Positions 53,559-60,340 of a DNA stretch of 60,340 bases are shown here, piece by piece; the first letter of the stretch is position 1; each line of letters begins with the position of its first letter. The notes beneath the pieces are model-generated. The model worked only from the letters and a program-made list of their open reading frames with translations. It searched no databases and was not told the DNA's origin. Origin of the DNA: Gemmatimonadota bacterium (GTDB lineage: Bacteria; Gemmatimonadota; Gemmatimonadetes; Palauibacterales; Palauibacteraceae); contig CP070670.1 in NCBI GenBank assembly GCA_020351855.1, positions 492,327-552,666 on the forward strand, in the 5' to 3' direction. Position numbers and translations under genes: made by a program.

Positions 53559-53607
53559 CATCGTCGGGGAAGCCGGCAACTCTCCATCCCGCAACCCTAT
53601 CCCGACG

Positions 53608-53637
53608 TTGCGTCGGCGGACTCGACTGCGATAACTT
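53608..53637 (+). promoter_or_regulatory. Putative mdh promoter
   Basis: TTGCGT at 53608-53613, 18-base spacer, TAACTT at 53632-53637, in the 162-base gap before mdh. Would drive the mdh-sdh block. Confidence 0.45.
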
Positions 53638-53720
53638 CGATTGCAGCGATCGATCATCTCTTTCGACCTTCCAGCGCCAACCGAAGCCCCGCGACGGCCG
53701 CAAGCACAAGAGAGGCACGC

Positions 53721-54659
53721 GTGGAGAGGATAACCGTGGTAGGCGCCGGGCACGTCGGCGCCTCGGTGGCCCAGCGGATCGCGGAGCGGGAGCTCGCCCG
53801 CGAGGTCCTGCTCGTCGACATCATCGATGGGCTCGCCCAGGGCAAGGGGCTCGACCAGTGGGAGTCGGCTCCGGTAGAGGGATTCGATACCCGCGTCCGG
53901 GGAATGGCGACGTACGAGGAGACGGCCGGCTCGGGCCTGTACGTCGTGACGGCCGGTTTGGCCCGCAAGCCGGGCATGAGCCGTTCGGATCTCGTAACGA
54001 AGAACGAAGTGATCGTGCAGGGCATCGCCCGGCAAATAGCCGAGCACAGCCCGGATTCGATCATTCTGATGGTCACCAACCCGCTCGATGCCATGGCGTA
54101 CGTGGCGATGCGCGAAACTGGCTTTCCGCGCGAGCGGGTGATCGGGATGGCCGGCATCCTGGACACCGCGCGGTTCCGGAGCTTCATCGCCCTCGAGCTG
54201 GACGTGAGCGTGGAGGACGTGCAGGCGCTGGTCCTCGGGGGCCACGGAGACAGCATGGTGCCGCTCGTGAGCTCCGTCTTCGTCGGCGGGATACCGCTAG
54301 ATCAGCTGCTCGGCAGGGACCGGGTCGATGCCATCGTTGAGCGGACCCGGAAGGGTGGCGGGGAGATCGTCGCACTGCTGAAGGAGGGGAGCGCATACTA
54401 CGCCCCGTCGGCCGCTGTCGTTCAGATGTGTGAGTCGATCGTACGCGACAAGAAGCGCGTGCTTCCGTGCTCGGTGTGGCTGACGGGAGAGTATGGCCTC
54501 ACGGATGTCTTCCTGGGCGTACCCTGCAAGCTGGGGCGAACCGGCGTGGAAGAGGTCTACGAGGTCGTACTGACCGACGATGAGCGCGCCGCCCTCGGCA
54601 ACTCGGCCGTGGAGGTACGTGAGACGATGGCGGCGCTGGTGGGCGGGACCGCCGCGTGA
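53721..54659 (+). CDS. mdh: Malate dehydrogenase (LDH-like type)
   Basis: 312 residues from GTG 53721. NAD site VVGAGHVGASVAQRI, Asp in LVDIIDGLAQGKGLD, substrate loop ARKPGMSRSDL with two Arg, NPLDAMAYVA, catalytic His in GGHGDSMVPL. The Arg-loop pattern marks malate rather than lactate specificity. The GTGA overlap with sdhC links malate oxidation to succinate dehydrogenase. Confidence 0.96.
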   Translation: MERITVVGAGHVGASVAQRIAERELAREVLLVDIIDGLAQGKGLDQWESAPVEGFDTRVRGMATYEETAGSGLYVVTAGLARKPGMSRSDLVTKNEVIVQGIARQIAEHSPDSIILMVTNPLDAMAYVAMRETGFPRERVIGMAGILDTARFRSFIALELDVSVEDVQALVLGGHGDSMVPLVSSVFVGGIPLDQLLGRDRVDAIVERTRKGGGEIVALLKEGSAYYAPSAAVVQMCESIVRDKKRVLPCSVWLTGEYGLTDVFLGVPCKLGRTGVEEVYEVVLTDDERAALGNSAVEVRETMAALVGGTAA

Positions 54660-55051
54660 GTCGACCGACCAACCTTAGCCTGGGTCGGTGGTTCTCCTAC
54701 CGGGGGGGCACGGGATACCTCCTCTGGGCGCTCCACCGTGCGACCGGCGTGGGCGTTCTCCTTTTTCTCGCGCTGCACATCGTCGACATCTTCCTCCTCG
54801 GTTTCGGGCCCGAACTGTTCAACGAGCTTCTCTTCCTGTACAAGGCGCCGTGGGCCCGCGTCGGCGAAGTGTTCCTCCTGTTCGGGGTCACGTTTCACGC
54901 CCTCAACGGTCTCCGCATCATCGTGCAGGATTTCAGTCCCCGGCTCTGGGCTCACCAGAGACGTCTCGTAGTGCTGGAGATCGTGGTCTTCGTGATCATC
55001 TTCCTGCCTGCCGCCTGGATCATGATCACGGCGTTCCTGGGGAACGAGTGA
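54656..55051 (+). CDS. sdhC: Succinate dehydrogenase cytochrome b subunit SdhC
   Basis: 131 residues, three TM helices (about 22-47, 65-85 and 104-126). Conserved start LGRWFSYRGGTGYLLWALHR with Ser/Arg quinone-site residues, and candidate heme-ligand His in LHIVD and FHALNG. Membrane anchor of complex II. Overlaps mdh by four bases; sdhD starts 10 bases later. Confidence 0.9.
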   Translation: MSRPTNLSLGRWFSYRGGTGYLLWALHRATGVGVLLFLALHIVDIFLLGFGPELFNELLFLYKAPWARVGEVFLLFGVTFHALNGLRIIVQDFSPRLWAHQRRLVVLEIVVFVIIFLPAAWIMITAFLGNE

Positions 55052-55061
55052 AGGGGGCCGC

Positions 55062-55454
55062 ATGAGTGGGCATCGGAGCGGGGGAGGTCACCTCAGGCCG
55101 GCCGGAAGCGGCTTCGAGGCCAAGGCGTGGCTCTTCATGCGGGTCTCGGGTGTGGTCCTCCTGGGGCTCGCCGTGTTCCACTTCTACTGGATGCACTTCG
55201 CGATCGGCGTCGACAACATCGACTTTCAGACGATCGTGGGACGCTGGGCCAACCCGTTGTGGCGGCTATACGACCTCGCGCTGCTCGCCTTCGCGATGGC
55301 GCACGGCACGAACGGCCTGCGCTACGTGCTCGAGGATTACGTCCGCAGGCCGGGGGCGCGCCACCTCATCAAGGGCGTCGCCTACGTCCTGGCTGCCATC
55401 CTCGTCCTCGCCGGCGCCTACATCATCTTCACCTTCGACGCCGCCGGGGTCTGA
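55062..55454 (+). CDS. sdhD: Succinate dehydrogenase membrane anchor SdhD
   Basis: 130 residues with three TM helices and candidate His residues in FHFYWMHF and MAHGTNGLRYVLEDY. ATG preceded by GAAGGGGG. Second anchor of complex II, followed by sdhA after eight bases. Confidence 0.9.
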   Translation: MSGHRSGGGHLRPAGSGFEAKAWLFMRVSGVVLLGLAVFHFYWMHFAIGVDNIDFQTIVGRWANPLWRLYDLALLAFAMAHGTNGLRYVLEDYVRRPGARHLIKGVAYVLAAILVLAGAYIIFTFDAAGV

Positions 55455-55462
55455 GCGGAACC

Positions 55463-57208
55463 ATGCGAGTGCACGAGCACACGTTCGATGCGATCGTCGT
55501 CGGCGCCGGCGGTTCCGGTCTCATGGCGGCCGTCTACCTCGCACGTCAGGGCGACGTGCGGACCGCCGTTCTCAGCAAGCTCTATCCCACGCGCTCCCAC
55601 ACCGGCACGGCGCAGGGCGGGATCGGGGCCGCTCTGGGCAACATGGGCGAGGAAGACCACTGGGAATGGCACATGTTCGACACGGTCAAGGGGAGCGACT
55701 ACCTGGGCGATCAGGATGCCATCGAGGTGATGTGCCGGGAGTCTCCCGAGGTCGTCTACGAACTCGAGCACATGGGCCTGCCCTTCAGCCGGAACGAAGA
55801 AGGGAGGATCGCGCAGCGCCGTTTCGGGGGTCACACGAGCAATTACGGCGAGGCGCCGGTACGCCGGGCGTGCTACGCGGCCGACCGCACGGGCCACATG
55901 ATCCTCCAGACCCTGTACCAGCAGTCGATCAAGAACGACGTCCAGTTCTTCGACGAGTACCAGGTCGTGGACCTGCTCATCGAGGGTGGAGCCTGCCGAG
56001 GTGCCGTTGCGCTGAACATCGCCACGGGAGAGCTGCACGTCTTCCGCTGCAAGGCACTCGTCCTCGCCACGGGGGGCTACGGCCAGGTTTGGGAGATCAC
56101 GAGCAACGCCGTGACGCTGACGGGCGACGGCATGTTCCTGGTCGCTCGGCGCGGGGTCCCGCTAGAGGACATGGAGTTCTACCAGTTCCACCCGACAGGC
56201 ATTCGGGGCATGGGCATCCTCATCACGGAGGGAGTGCGGGGCGAGGGCGGCATCCTCCGGAATCACGAGGGAGAGCGCTTCATGGAGCGCTACGCCCCCA
56301 ATCTCAAGGACCTGGCCAGCCGCGACGTGGTCTCGCGGGCGATATACAAGGAGATTCGCGCGGGGCGAGGAATCGATGGCAAGCGTTTCGTCCACCTGGA
56401 TGCCACGCAGCTGGGGGCGGAGGTCATCGAGACCAAGCTCCCGGAGATCGCCGACTTCTGTCGTACCTACCTCGGCATCGATCCGGTGACCGAGCCGATC
56501 CCGGTGCAGCCGACCGCGCATTACGCCATGGGAGGCATCCCTACGAATGTGAATGGTGCGGTCGTGGGCATGCACGGCGAACCGATTCGCGGCCTGTACG
56601 CGATCGGGGAGTGCGCGTGCGTTTCCGTGCACGGGGCGAACCGGTTGGGGACGAACTCGCTCGTGGATCTCGTGGTTTTCGGCCGCCGCGCCGGTCTCGC
56701 CATGGCCGACTACTGCAGGCACGCGGATCTCGAGTCCGCGGGCGACGACCCGGCAGGGCCGGCCCGGGAGGAGCTGGAGCGCCTCTGGTCGACCGCCGGT
56801 TCCGACGGTGAGAATGCCGCCGAGATCCGGCGGGAGATGAAGCAGGTCATGATGGACAACGTCTCCGTCTTCCGCACGGAGGAGCTCCTACAGGAGGGGC
56901 TGGCGAAGATCGCTGCGCTCCGTGAACGAGCGGACCGGATCGCCATCGACGACCGCAGCCAGGGCTTCAACCTCGATCTCACCGATGCCTGGGAGACGAA
57001 GGGGATGCTCGAGCTGGCGCACATCATGACGTTCTGTGCTCTCAATCGGACGGAGAGCCGCGGTGCTCATTCACGGGAGGACTACCCGGACCGCGACGAC
57101 GAGAACTGGTTGAAGCACACGCTCGCCGTCCCCCGGGACGGTTCGATCGAGATCGGCTACAAGCCGGTCAGCATCACGCGGTTCGAGCCCAAGGAGCGCG
57201 TGTACTGA
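55463..57208 (+). CDS. sdhA: Succinate dehydrogenase flavoprotein SdhA
   Basis: 581 residues from ATG 55463 (the longer frame upstream is inside sdhD). FAD site VVGAGGSGLMAAVYLA, covalent-FAD His in SHTGTAQGGIGAALGN, active-site segments FHPTGIRGMGILITEGVRGEGG and HYAMGGIPTNVNG, and RLGTNSLVDLVVFGRRAG. Oxidises succinate to fumarate. TGATG overlap with sdhB. Confidence 0.97.
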   Translation: MRVHEHTFDAIVVGAGGSGLMAAVYLARQGDVRTAVLSKLYPTRSHTGTAQGGIGAALGNMGEEDHWEWHMFDTVKGSDYLGDQDAIEVMCRESPEVVYELEHMGLPFSRNEEGRIAQRRFGGHTSNYGEAPVRRACYAADRTGHMILQTLYQQSIKNDVQFFDEYQVVDLLIEGGACRGAVALNIATGELHVFRCKALVLATGGYGQVWEITSNAVTLTGDGMFLVARRGVPLEDMEFYQFHPTGIRGMGILITEGVRGEGGILRNHEGERFMERYAPNLKDLASRDVVSRAIYKEIRAGRGIDGKRFVHLDATQLGAEVIETKLPEIADFCRTYLGIDPVTEPIPVQPTAHYAMGGIPTNVNGAVVGMHGEPIRGLYAIGECACVSVHGANRLGTNSLVDLVVFGRRAGLAMADYCRHADLESAGDDPAGPAREELERLWSTAGSDGENAAEIRREMKQVMMDNVSVFRTEELLQEGLAKIAALRERADRIAIDDRSQGFNLDLTDAWETKGMLELAHIMTFCALNRTESRGAHSREDYPDRDDENWLKHTLAVPRDGSIEIGYKPVSITRFEPKERVY

Positions 57209-57906
57209 TGCGGGTCACGTTCAAGGTCTACCGGTATCAGCCGGAGGTCCGGGAGGACCCCTACTACGACTCCTTCTCCTTCGACGCGGAGCCCACGGAC
57301 CGGGTGCTGGATGGGTTGAACCACATCAAGTGGCACCTGGACGGCACCCTCGCCCTCCGTCGTTCCTGTCAGCACGGCATCTGCGGATCCGATGCGCTCC
57401 GCATCAACGGCGTGAATCGGCTGGCCTGCAAGGTGTTGATCCGGGATGTCGGGTCCAAGATCACCGTGGAGCCGCTGATGGGCTGCGAAGTGATCAAGGA
57501 CCTGGTGGTGGACATGGACCCGTTCTTCGGTCACTACCGTGCGGTCCTGCCATACTTCATGAACGAGGAGGCGCCCCCCGACCGAGAGCGAATTCAGTCC
57601 GTTGAGGAGCGGGAGGCATTCGACGACACCACGAAGTGCATTCTCTGCGCGGCCTGCACGACCTCGTGCCCGTCGCGGTGGGCGAACCCTGGCTTCCTCG
57701 GTCCGGCGGCGATCGTCCAGGCTCACCGGTTCATCTTCGACAGCCGCGATCGTGGCGCGGCGGACCGCCTCTCCATCCTGGGCGAGCGCAGCGGCGTCTG
57801 GCGGTGCCGCACGATCTACAACTGCACCCGGGCCTGTCCGAAGGAGATCCAGATCACCAAAGCGATCGGCGAGGTCAAGCGGAGGATCGTCGACGACCGC
57901 TCCTGA
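57208..57906 (+). CDS. sdhB: Succinate dehydrogenase iron-sulfur protein SdhB
   Basis: 232 residues. 2Fe-2S ligands in SCQHGICGSDALRING and NRLACK, 4Fe-4S in CILCAACTTSCP, 3Fe-4S in the WRCRTIYNCTRACPKEI region. Electron wire from SdhA to quinone. Converges on the HD-GYP gene with a 27-base gap and no obvious terminator. Confidence 0.97.
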   Translation: MRVTFKVYRYQPEVREDPYYDSFSFDAEPTDRVLDGLNHIKWHLDGTLALRRSCQHGICGSDALRINGVNRLACKVLIRDVGSKITVEPLMGCEVIKDLVVDMDPFFGHYRAVLPYFMNEEAPPDRERIQSVEEREAFDDTTKCILCAACTTSCPSRWANPGFLGPAAIVQAHRFIFDSRDRGAADRLSILGERSGVWRCRTIYNCTRACPKEIQITKAIGEVKRRIVDDRS

Positions 57907-57933
57907 GCGCTCGCCGGCCTGCCCGCCGACGAC

Positions 57934-59274
57934 CTAGGTGATGGGCAGTTCCGTCTCGTGAAGCGGTCGCGTGACCGATACCGACGTATCCGCCGACAGG
58001 TCGAGCAACCGAGGCTGCTCGACCGGTCGCCACAGCGGATCCCACACCGTTTCCACGGTCGGTCTCATCAGATTGGTCGGGTTCGTGCTCACCACCCGGC
58101 CGATCTCCCCGGTGCTCAGCAGCACGAAGCTATCCAGCGGAAAGGCCGAGATCTCGTCGACCAGGGCAGCCACGACCTCGCCGGACAGCGATTCTTCGCG
58201 TAATCCCACCACCTGCTCCAGGGCCTCGTACGAGGTAAACAGCGAGCGGTAGGTCCGAGGGTGTGAGAAGGCTTCGAACACGTCGGCCACGGCGATGATG
58301 CGAGCGATCTCATCGATCTCGGCGCCGGAGAGACCCGCCGGATAGCCCTGACCGTTCATGCGCTCGTGCTCCTGGACCACCGCCCGGCGGAGCCACTCGT
58401 ATTCCTCGCCCATCCGCTCGACGATCGCTGCGCCCAGCGTCGGATGCTGATGGACGAGCGCCCACTCCTCCTCGGTGAGCTTGCCCTCCTTCAGGAGGAG
58501 CCGTTCCGGAAGACGCGCCATTCCGATGTCGTGCACGAGTCCTGCTTCGATGGCCTGGAGCACCCTCTCCAAACGCCAGCCCAGCCCCATGGCGACCTTG
58601 CCCGTCAGAAGCGAGACGTTGACGCAGTGAGCTGCCAGCTCGAAGCGCTCGTATGGCTCGAGTGCCATGAGAAGAAGCCGGTTGCTCTGAAGCAGCGACG
58701 TATGGATGCGCTCCGCCTGGATCCTGCACGCGCGGATGTCGGGTTTGCGCTCGGCACGGACCGCATTCAGGACACCTTCCACGTACCGGCAGGCCTCGGA
58801 GTAGAGCGCCCGGCTCTTGAAGAGGGAAGGGGCCCGGGGGACGACATGGGGACGTTCGCCGGCCTCCCGAGCGCTCAGCGGTGCGGATTCGTCCTCGATA
58901 TCGCCCAGGATCCGCTCGCACAGCGCCAGGAGGGTGAGCGCCTGAAAGGGGCGCGCCAGATAGTAGTCCGCCGCGTCGAGAAGCGTCTCGCTGACGCGCT
59001 CGGCACCCAGCAGGATGACCGGTCCGCGCCGCGCCTGGAGAAAGGCTGCGGCATCGAGGTCTGCCGCTGCCGCATCGACAATCCACAGCAGGTCCTCCTC
59101 CGCCGCCTCCTGCGCCGCCTGTGCCGCGTCCGCCGCCGCGATCGTCGCGTCGACCTCCACCTCGAGATCGCTCATGACCTCGGTCACGATCCGATCGAGC
59201 CCGGCATCGCCGGAAAAGATGGCCATGACCTTGCTCGGTCTGTCTGAACGTCTAATAGACTGTGTGATCGTCAC
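57934..59274 (-). CDS. HD-GYP domain protein with degenerate receiver-like N-terminus
   Basis: 446 residues from GTG 59274 (TAGG five bases upstream; ATG 59226 is an alternative). Residues about 16-125 resemble a receiver domain (LLWIVDAAAADLD, GPVILLGAERV, DYYLARPF) but the conserved Lys is Arg, so a pseudo-receiver. The HD-GYP domain is intact: LVHDIGMARLPE (His248, Asp249), HQHPTLGA, QEHERMNGQGYPAGLSG and ADVFEAF. Likely c-di-GMP phosphodiesterase. The C-terminus (about 375-446) has an extra beta-rich domain as seen in some HD-GYP proteins. No cyclase (GGDEF) gene is in the window. Confidence 0.9.
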   Translation of the reverse strand: MTITQSIRRSDRPSKVMAIFSGDAGLDRIVTEVMSDLEVEVDATIAAADAAQAAQEAAEEDLLWIVDAAAADLDAAAFLQARRGPVILLGAERVSETLLDAADYYLARPFQALTLLALCERILGDIEDESAPLSAREAGERPHVVPRAPSLFKSRALYSEACRYVEGVLNAVRAERKPDIRACRIQAERIHTSLLQSNRLLLMALEPYERFELAAHCVNVSLLTGKVAMGLGWRLERVLQAIEAGLVHDIGMARLPERLLLKEGKLTEEEWALVHQHPTLGAAIVERMGEEYEWLRRAVVQEHERMNGQGYPAGLSGAEIDEIARIIAVADVFEAFSHPRTYRSLFTSYEALEQVVGLREESLSGEVVAALVDEISAFPLDSFVLLSTGEIGRVVSTNPTNLMRPTVETVWDPLWRPVEQPRLLDLSADTSVSVTRPLHETELPIT

Positions 59275-59542
59275 TTAAACCTACTCTCCTGAGGCGATTT
59301 ACCCATGTGGCGAAGCCACGTCGCGCCCCTCTGTTTAGCGAGGACCATGCCGCGGCGCCGATGGGTCGGTCGGGCCCCGGCGGGGGAGACGTGCACGAGC
59401 CGCGTCTTGATCGCGTGCGCTGCAACTCGAAAGACCGCAAGCAGATGACGAACCGCCGCGCATCGCGGGTCTACGAGGACGCGGATAGTATGTTCCCGGA
59501 GCGAGGTTCGGATCGAACCTGAATTCTGCGGGAGTCTGGGCA

Positions 59543-59941
59543 ATGAGCCGAACATTCTTCATTCTGGGGACCGCTCTGGCCTTCGTTTGCGTGGCCGCTG
59601 GCGCCCTCGGGGCCCACGTGCTTCAGGATCGCCTGAGCGCGGAGCTTCTGTCGGCATGGGAAACCGGGGCCCGATACGGCATCGTGCACGCCCTGGCGCT
59701 CCTCATCACCTCCACGGCCATGGCTCGCTGGCCCGGATCGCTCTGGACCGCGGCGGGCTGGCTCTTCGCCGGTGGCGCCCTCGTCTTCTCGGGAAGCCTG
59801 TTCGGGCTTGCGCTGAGCGGAGCCAGAGGGCTGGGCGCGGTCACCCCGATCGGGGGCCTGGCGATGCTGCTCGGCTGGGTCGTCTCGTCGGCCGCAGCAT
59901 GGAAGAACATGCGGGGCCGCCCTAGAGACGGGGCGGCGTGA
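59543..59941 (+). CDS. DUF423 family small membrane protein
   Basis: 132 residues, four TM helices. [19 protein letters not shown] and the later [12 protein letters not shown] are the DUF423/YwdK signatures. GGGAG lies ten bases before the ATG. Function unknown. It converges on dcd with a 20-base overlap of coding ends. The 268-base gap to its left (59275-59542) has no gene I can support. Confidence 0.92.
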   Translation: MSRTFFILGTALAFVCVAAGALGAHVLQDRLSAELLSAWETGARYGIVHALALLITSTAMARWPGSLWTAAGWLFAGGALVFSGSLFGLALSGARGLGAVTPIGGLAMLLGWVVSSAAAWKNMRGRPRDGAA

Positions 59942-60340
59942 CCCCCCGCTGAGCCTGATACTTGCCCTTCTTGTCCTTGTAGCTGACCTCGCAGGGCTCG
60001 TCCGACTCGAAAAACAGGACCTGCGCGATTCCCTCGTTGGCGTAGATTCGTGCCGGCAGCGGTGTGGTGTTCGAGATCTCGAGCGTCACGAACCCCTCCC
60101 ACTCCGGCTCGAAGGGGGTGATGTTGACAATGATGCCGCAGCGGGCGTAGGTGGACTTTCCCACGCAAATCGTGAGTACGCTGCGCGGAATGCGGAAGTA
60201 TTCCACCGAACGCGCCAGCGCGAAGGAGTTGGGTGGAATGAGGCAAACGTCCCCCTCGTACTCGACGAAGGAGCGCTCATCGAACGCCTTCGGATCCACA
60301 ACGGGCGACAGGGCATTGTGGAAGATGCGGAACTCATCCG
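59922..60340 (-). CDS. dcd: dCTP deaminase, 5' end beyond window
   Basis: The last 139 codons are present. [46 protein letters not shown] and [10 protein letters not shown] with the catalytic Glu identify dCTP deaminase; the frame runs off the right edge without a stop. Converts dCTP to dUTP for dTTP synthesis. C-terminal [15 protein letters not shown] is the normal nucleotide-lid end, so the 3' end is complete. Confidence 0.95.
   Translation of the reverse strand, partial: DEFRIFHNALSPVVDPKAFDERSFVEYEGDVCLIPPNSFALARSVEYFRIPRSVLTICVGKSTYARCGIIVNITPFEPEWEGFVTLEISNTTPLPARIYANEGIAQVLFFESDEPCEVSYKDKKGKYQAQRGVTPPRL

Overview
The window is a high-GC chromosomal segment from a diderm, respiring bacterium. 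There are outer-membrane beta-barrels, many lipobox lipoproteins, a full succinate dehydrogenase operon and an ETF-quinone oxidoreductase. The gene style (FtsX-type ABC permeases, S9 and M28 lipoprotein peptidases, kinase-TPR and TolB-TPR proteins, very tight gene overlaps) most resembles Gemmatimonadota. That assignment is an inference from gene content; no rRNA is present to confirm it. I saw no prophage, insertion sequence, CRISPR array, tRNA or rRNA.

Layout. (1) 1-5434, minus: a LolA-like periplasmic protein, two FtsX-type permeases and the start of an ABC ATPase form one overlapping operon, preceded by an M48 lipoprotein protease and a DUF4242 protein. (2) 5510-11284, minus: a 1924-residue fusion of alpha/beta-hydrolase, Ser/Thr kinase, degenerate nucleotide cyclase, AAA/STAND-type ATPase and TPR repeats, the most unusual gene here. 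(3) 11393-19955: S9 and M28 lipoprotein peptidases, a Memo-like protein, a membrane TolB-TPR protein, a small lipoprotein overlapped by a short KOW-domain gene, and a cyclophilin lipoprotein. (4) 19975-28573: a two-component pair whose regulator carries a catalytically degraded HD-GYP-like domain, an outer-membrane barrel, TrkA/TrkH, an ETF-QO missing one Fe-S cysteine, and a PlsC acyltransferase. (5) 28574-29964: Hsp20 and a small AT-richer unit bounded by two perfect terminators. (6) 30011-46679, plus: a long housekeeping run of pepA, a plug-domain barrel, yicC, gmk, rpoZ, coaBC, a type 4 uracil-DNA glycosylase, dnaB, radA, Sua5, a low-molecular-weight phosphatase, aroE, comF, gap, pgk, tpiA and secG. 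(7) 46731-53558: an RNase HI lacking two catalytic acids, carA, sppA, an HU-like protein, an aminotransferase and moaD-moaE-moaA with two small unknown genes. (8) 53721-60340: mdh-sdhCDAB, an intact HD-GYP protein, DUF423 and the 3' part of dcd.

How the genes fit together: the housekeeping block links nucleotide, CoA and aromatic biosynthesis, DNA replication and repair, lower glycolysis and protein export. The mdh-sdh block is a TCA/respiration unit that ETF-QO could join at the quinone pool. Regulation looks dominated by phosphorylation and HD-GYP-type signalling: apart from omega and HU, no classical DNA-binding regulator is encoded here. Several predicted promoters share a TTGnnn / N17-18 / TA(G/A)CTT pattern, and two genes (comF, carA) lack any usual start codon but have an ATC at ideal distance from a strong ribosome-binding site.
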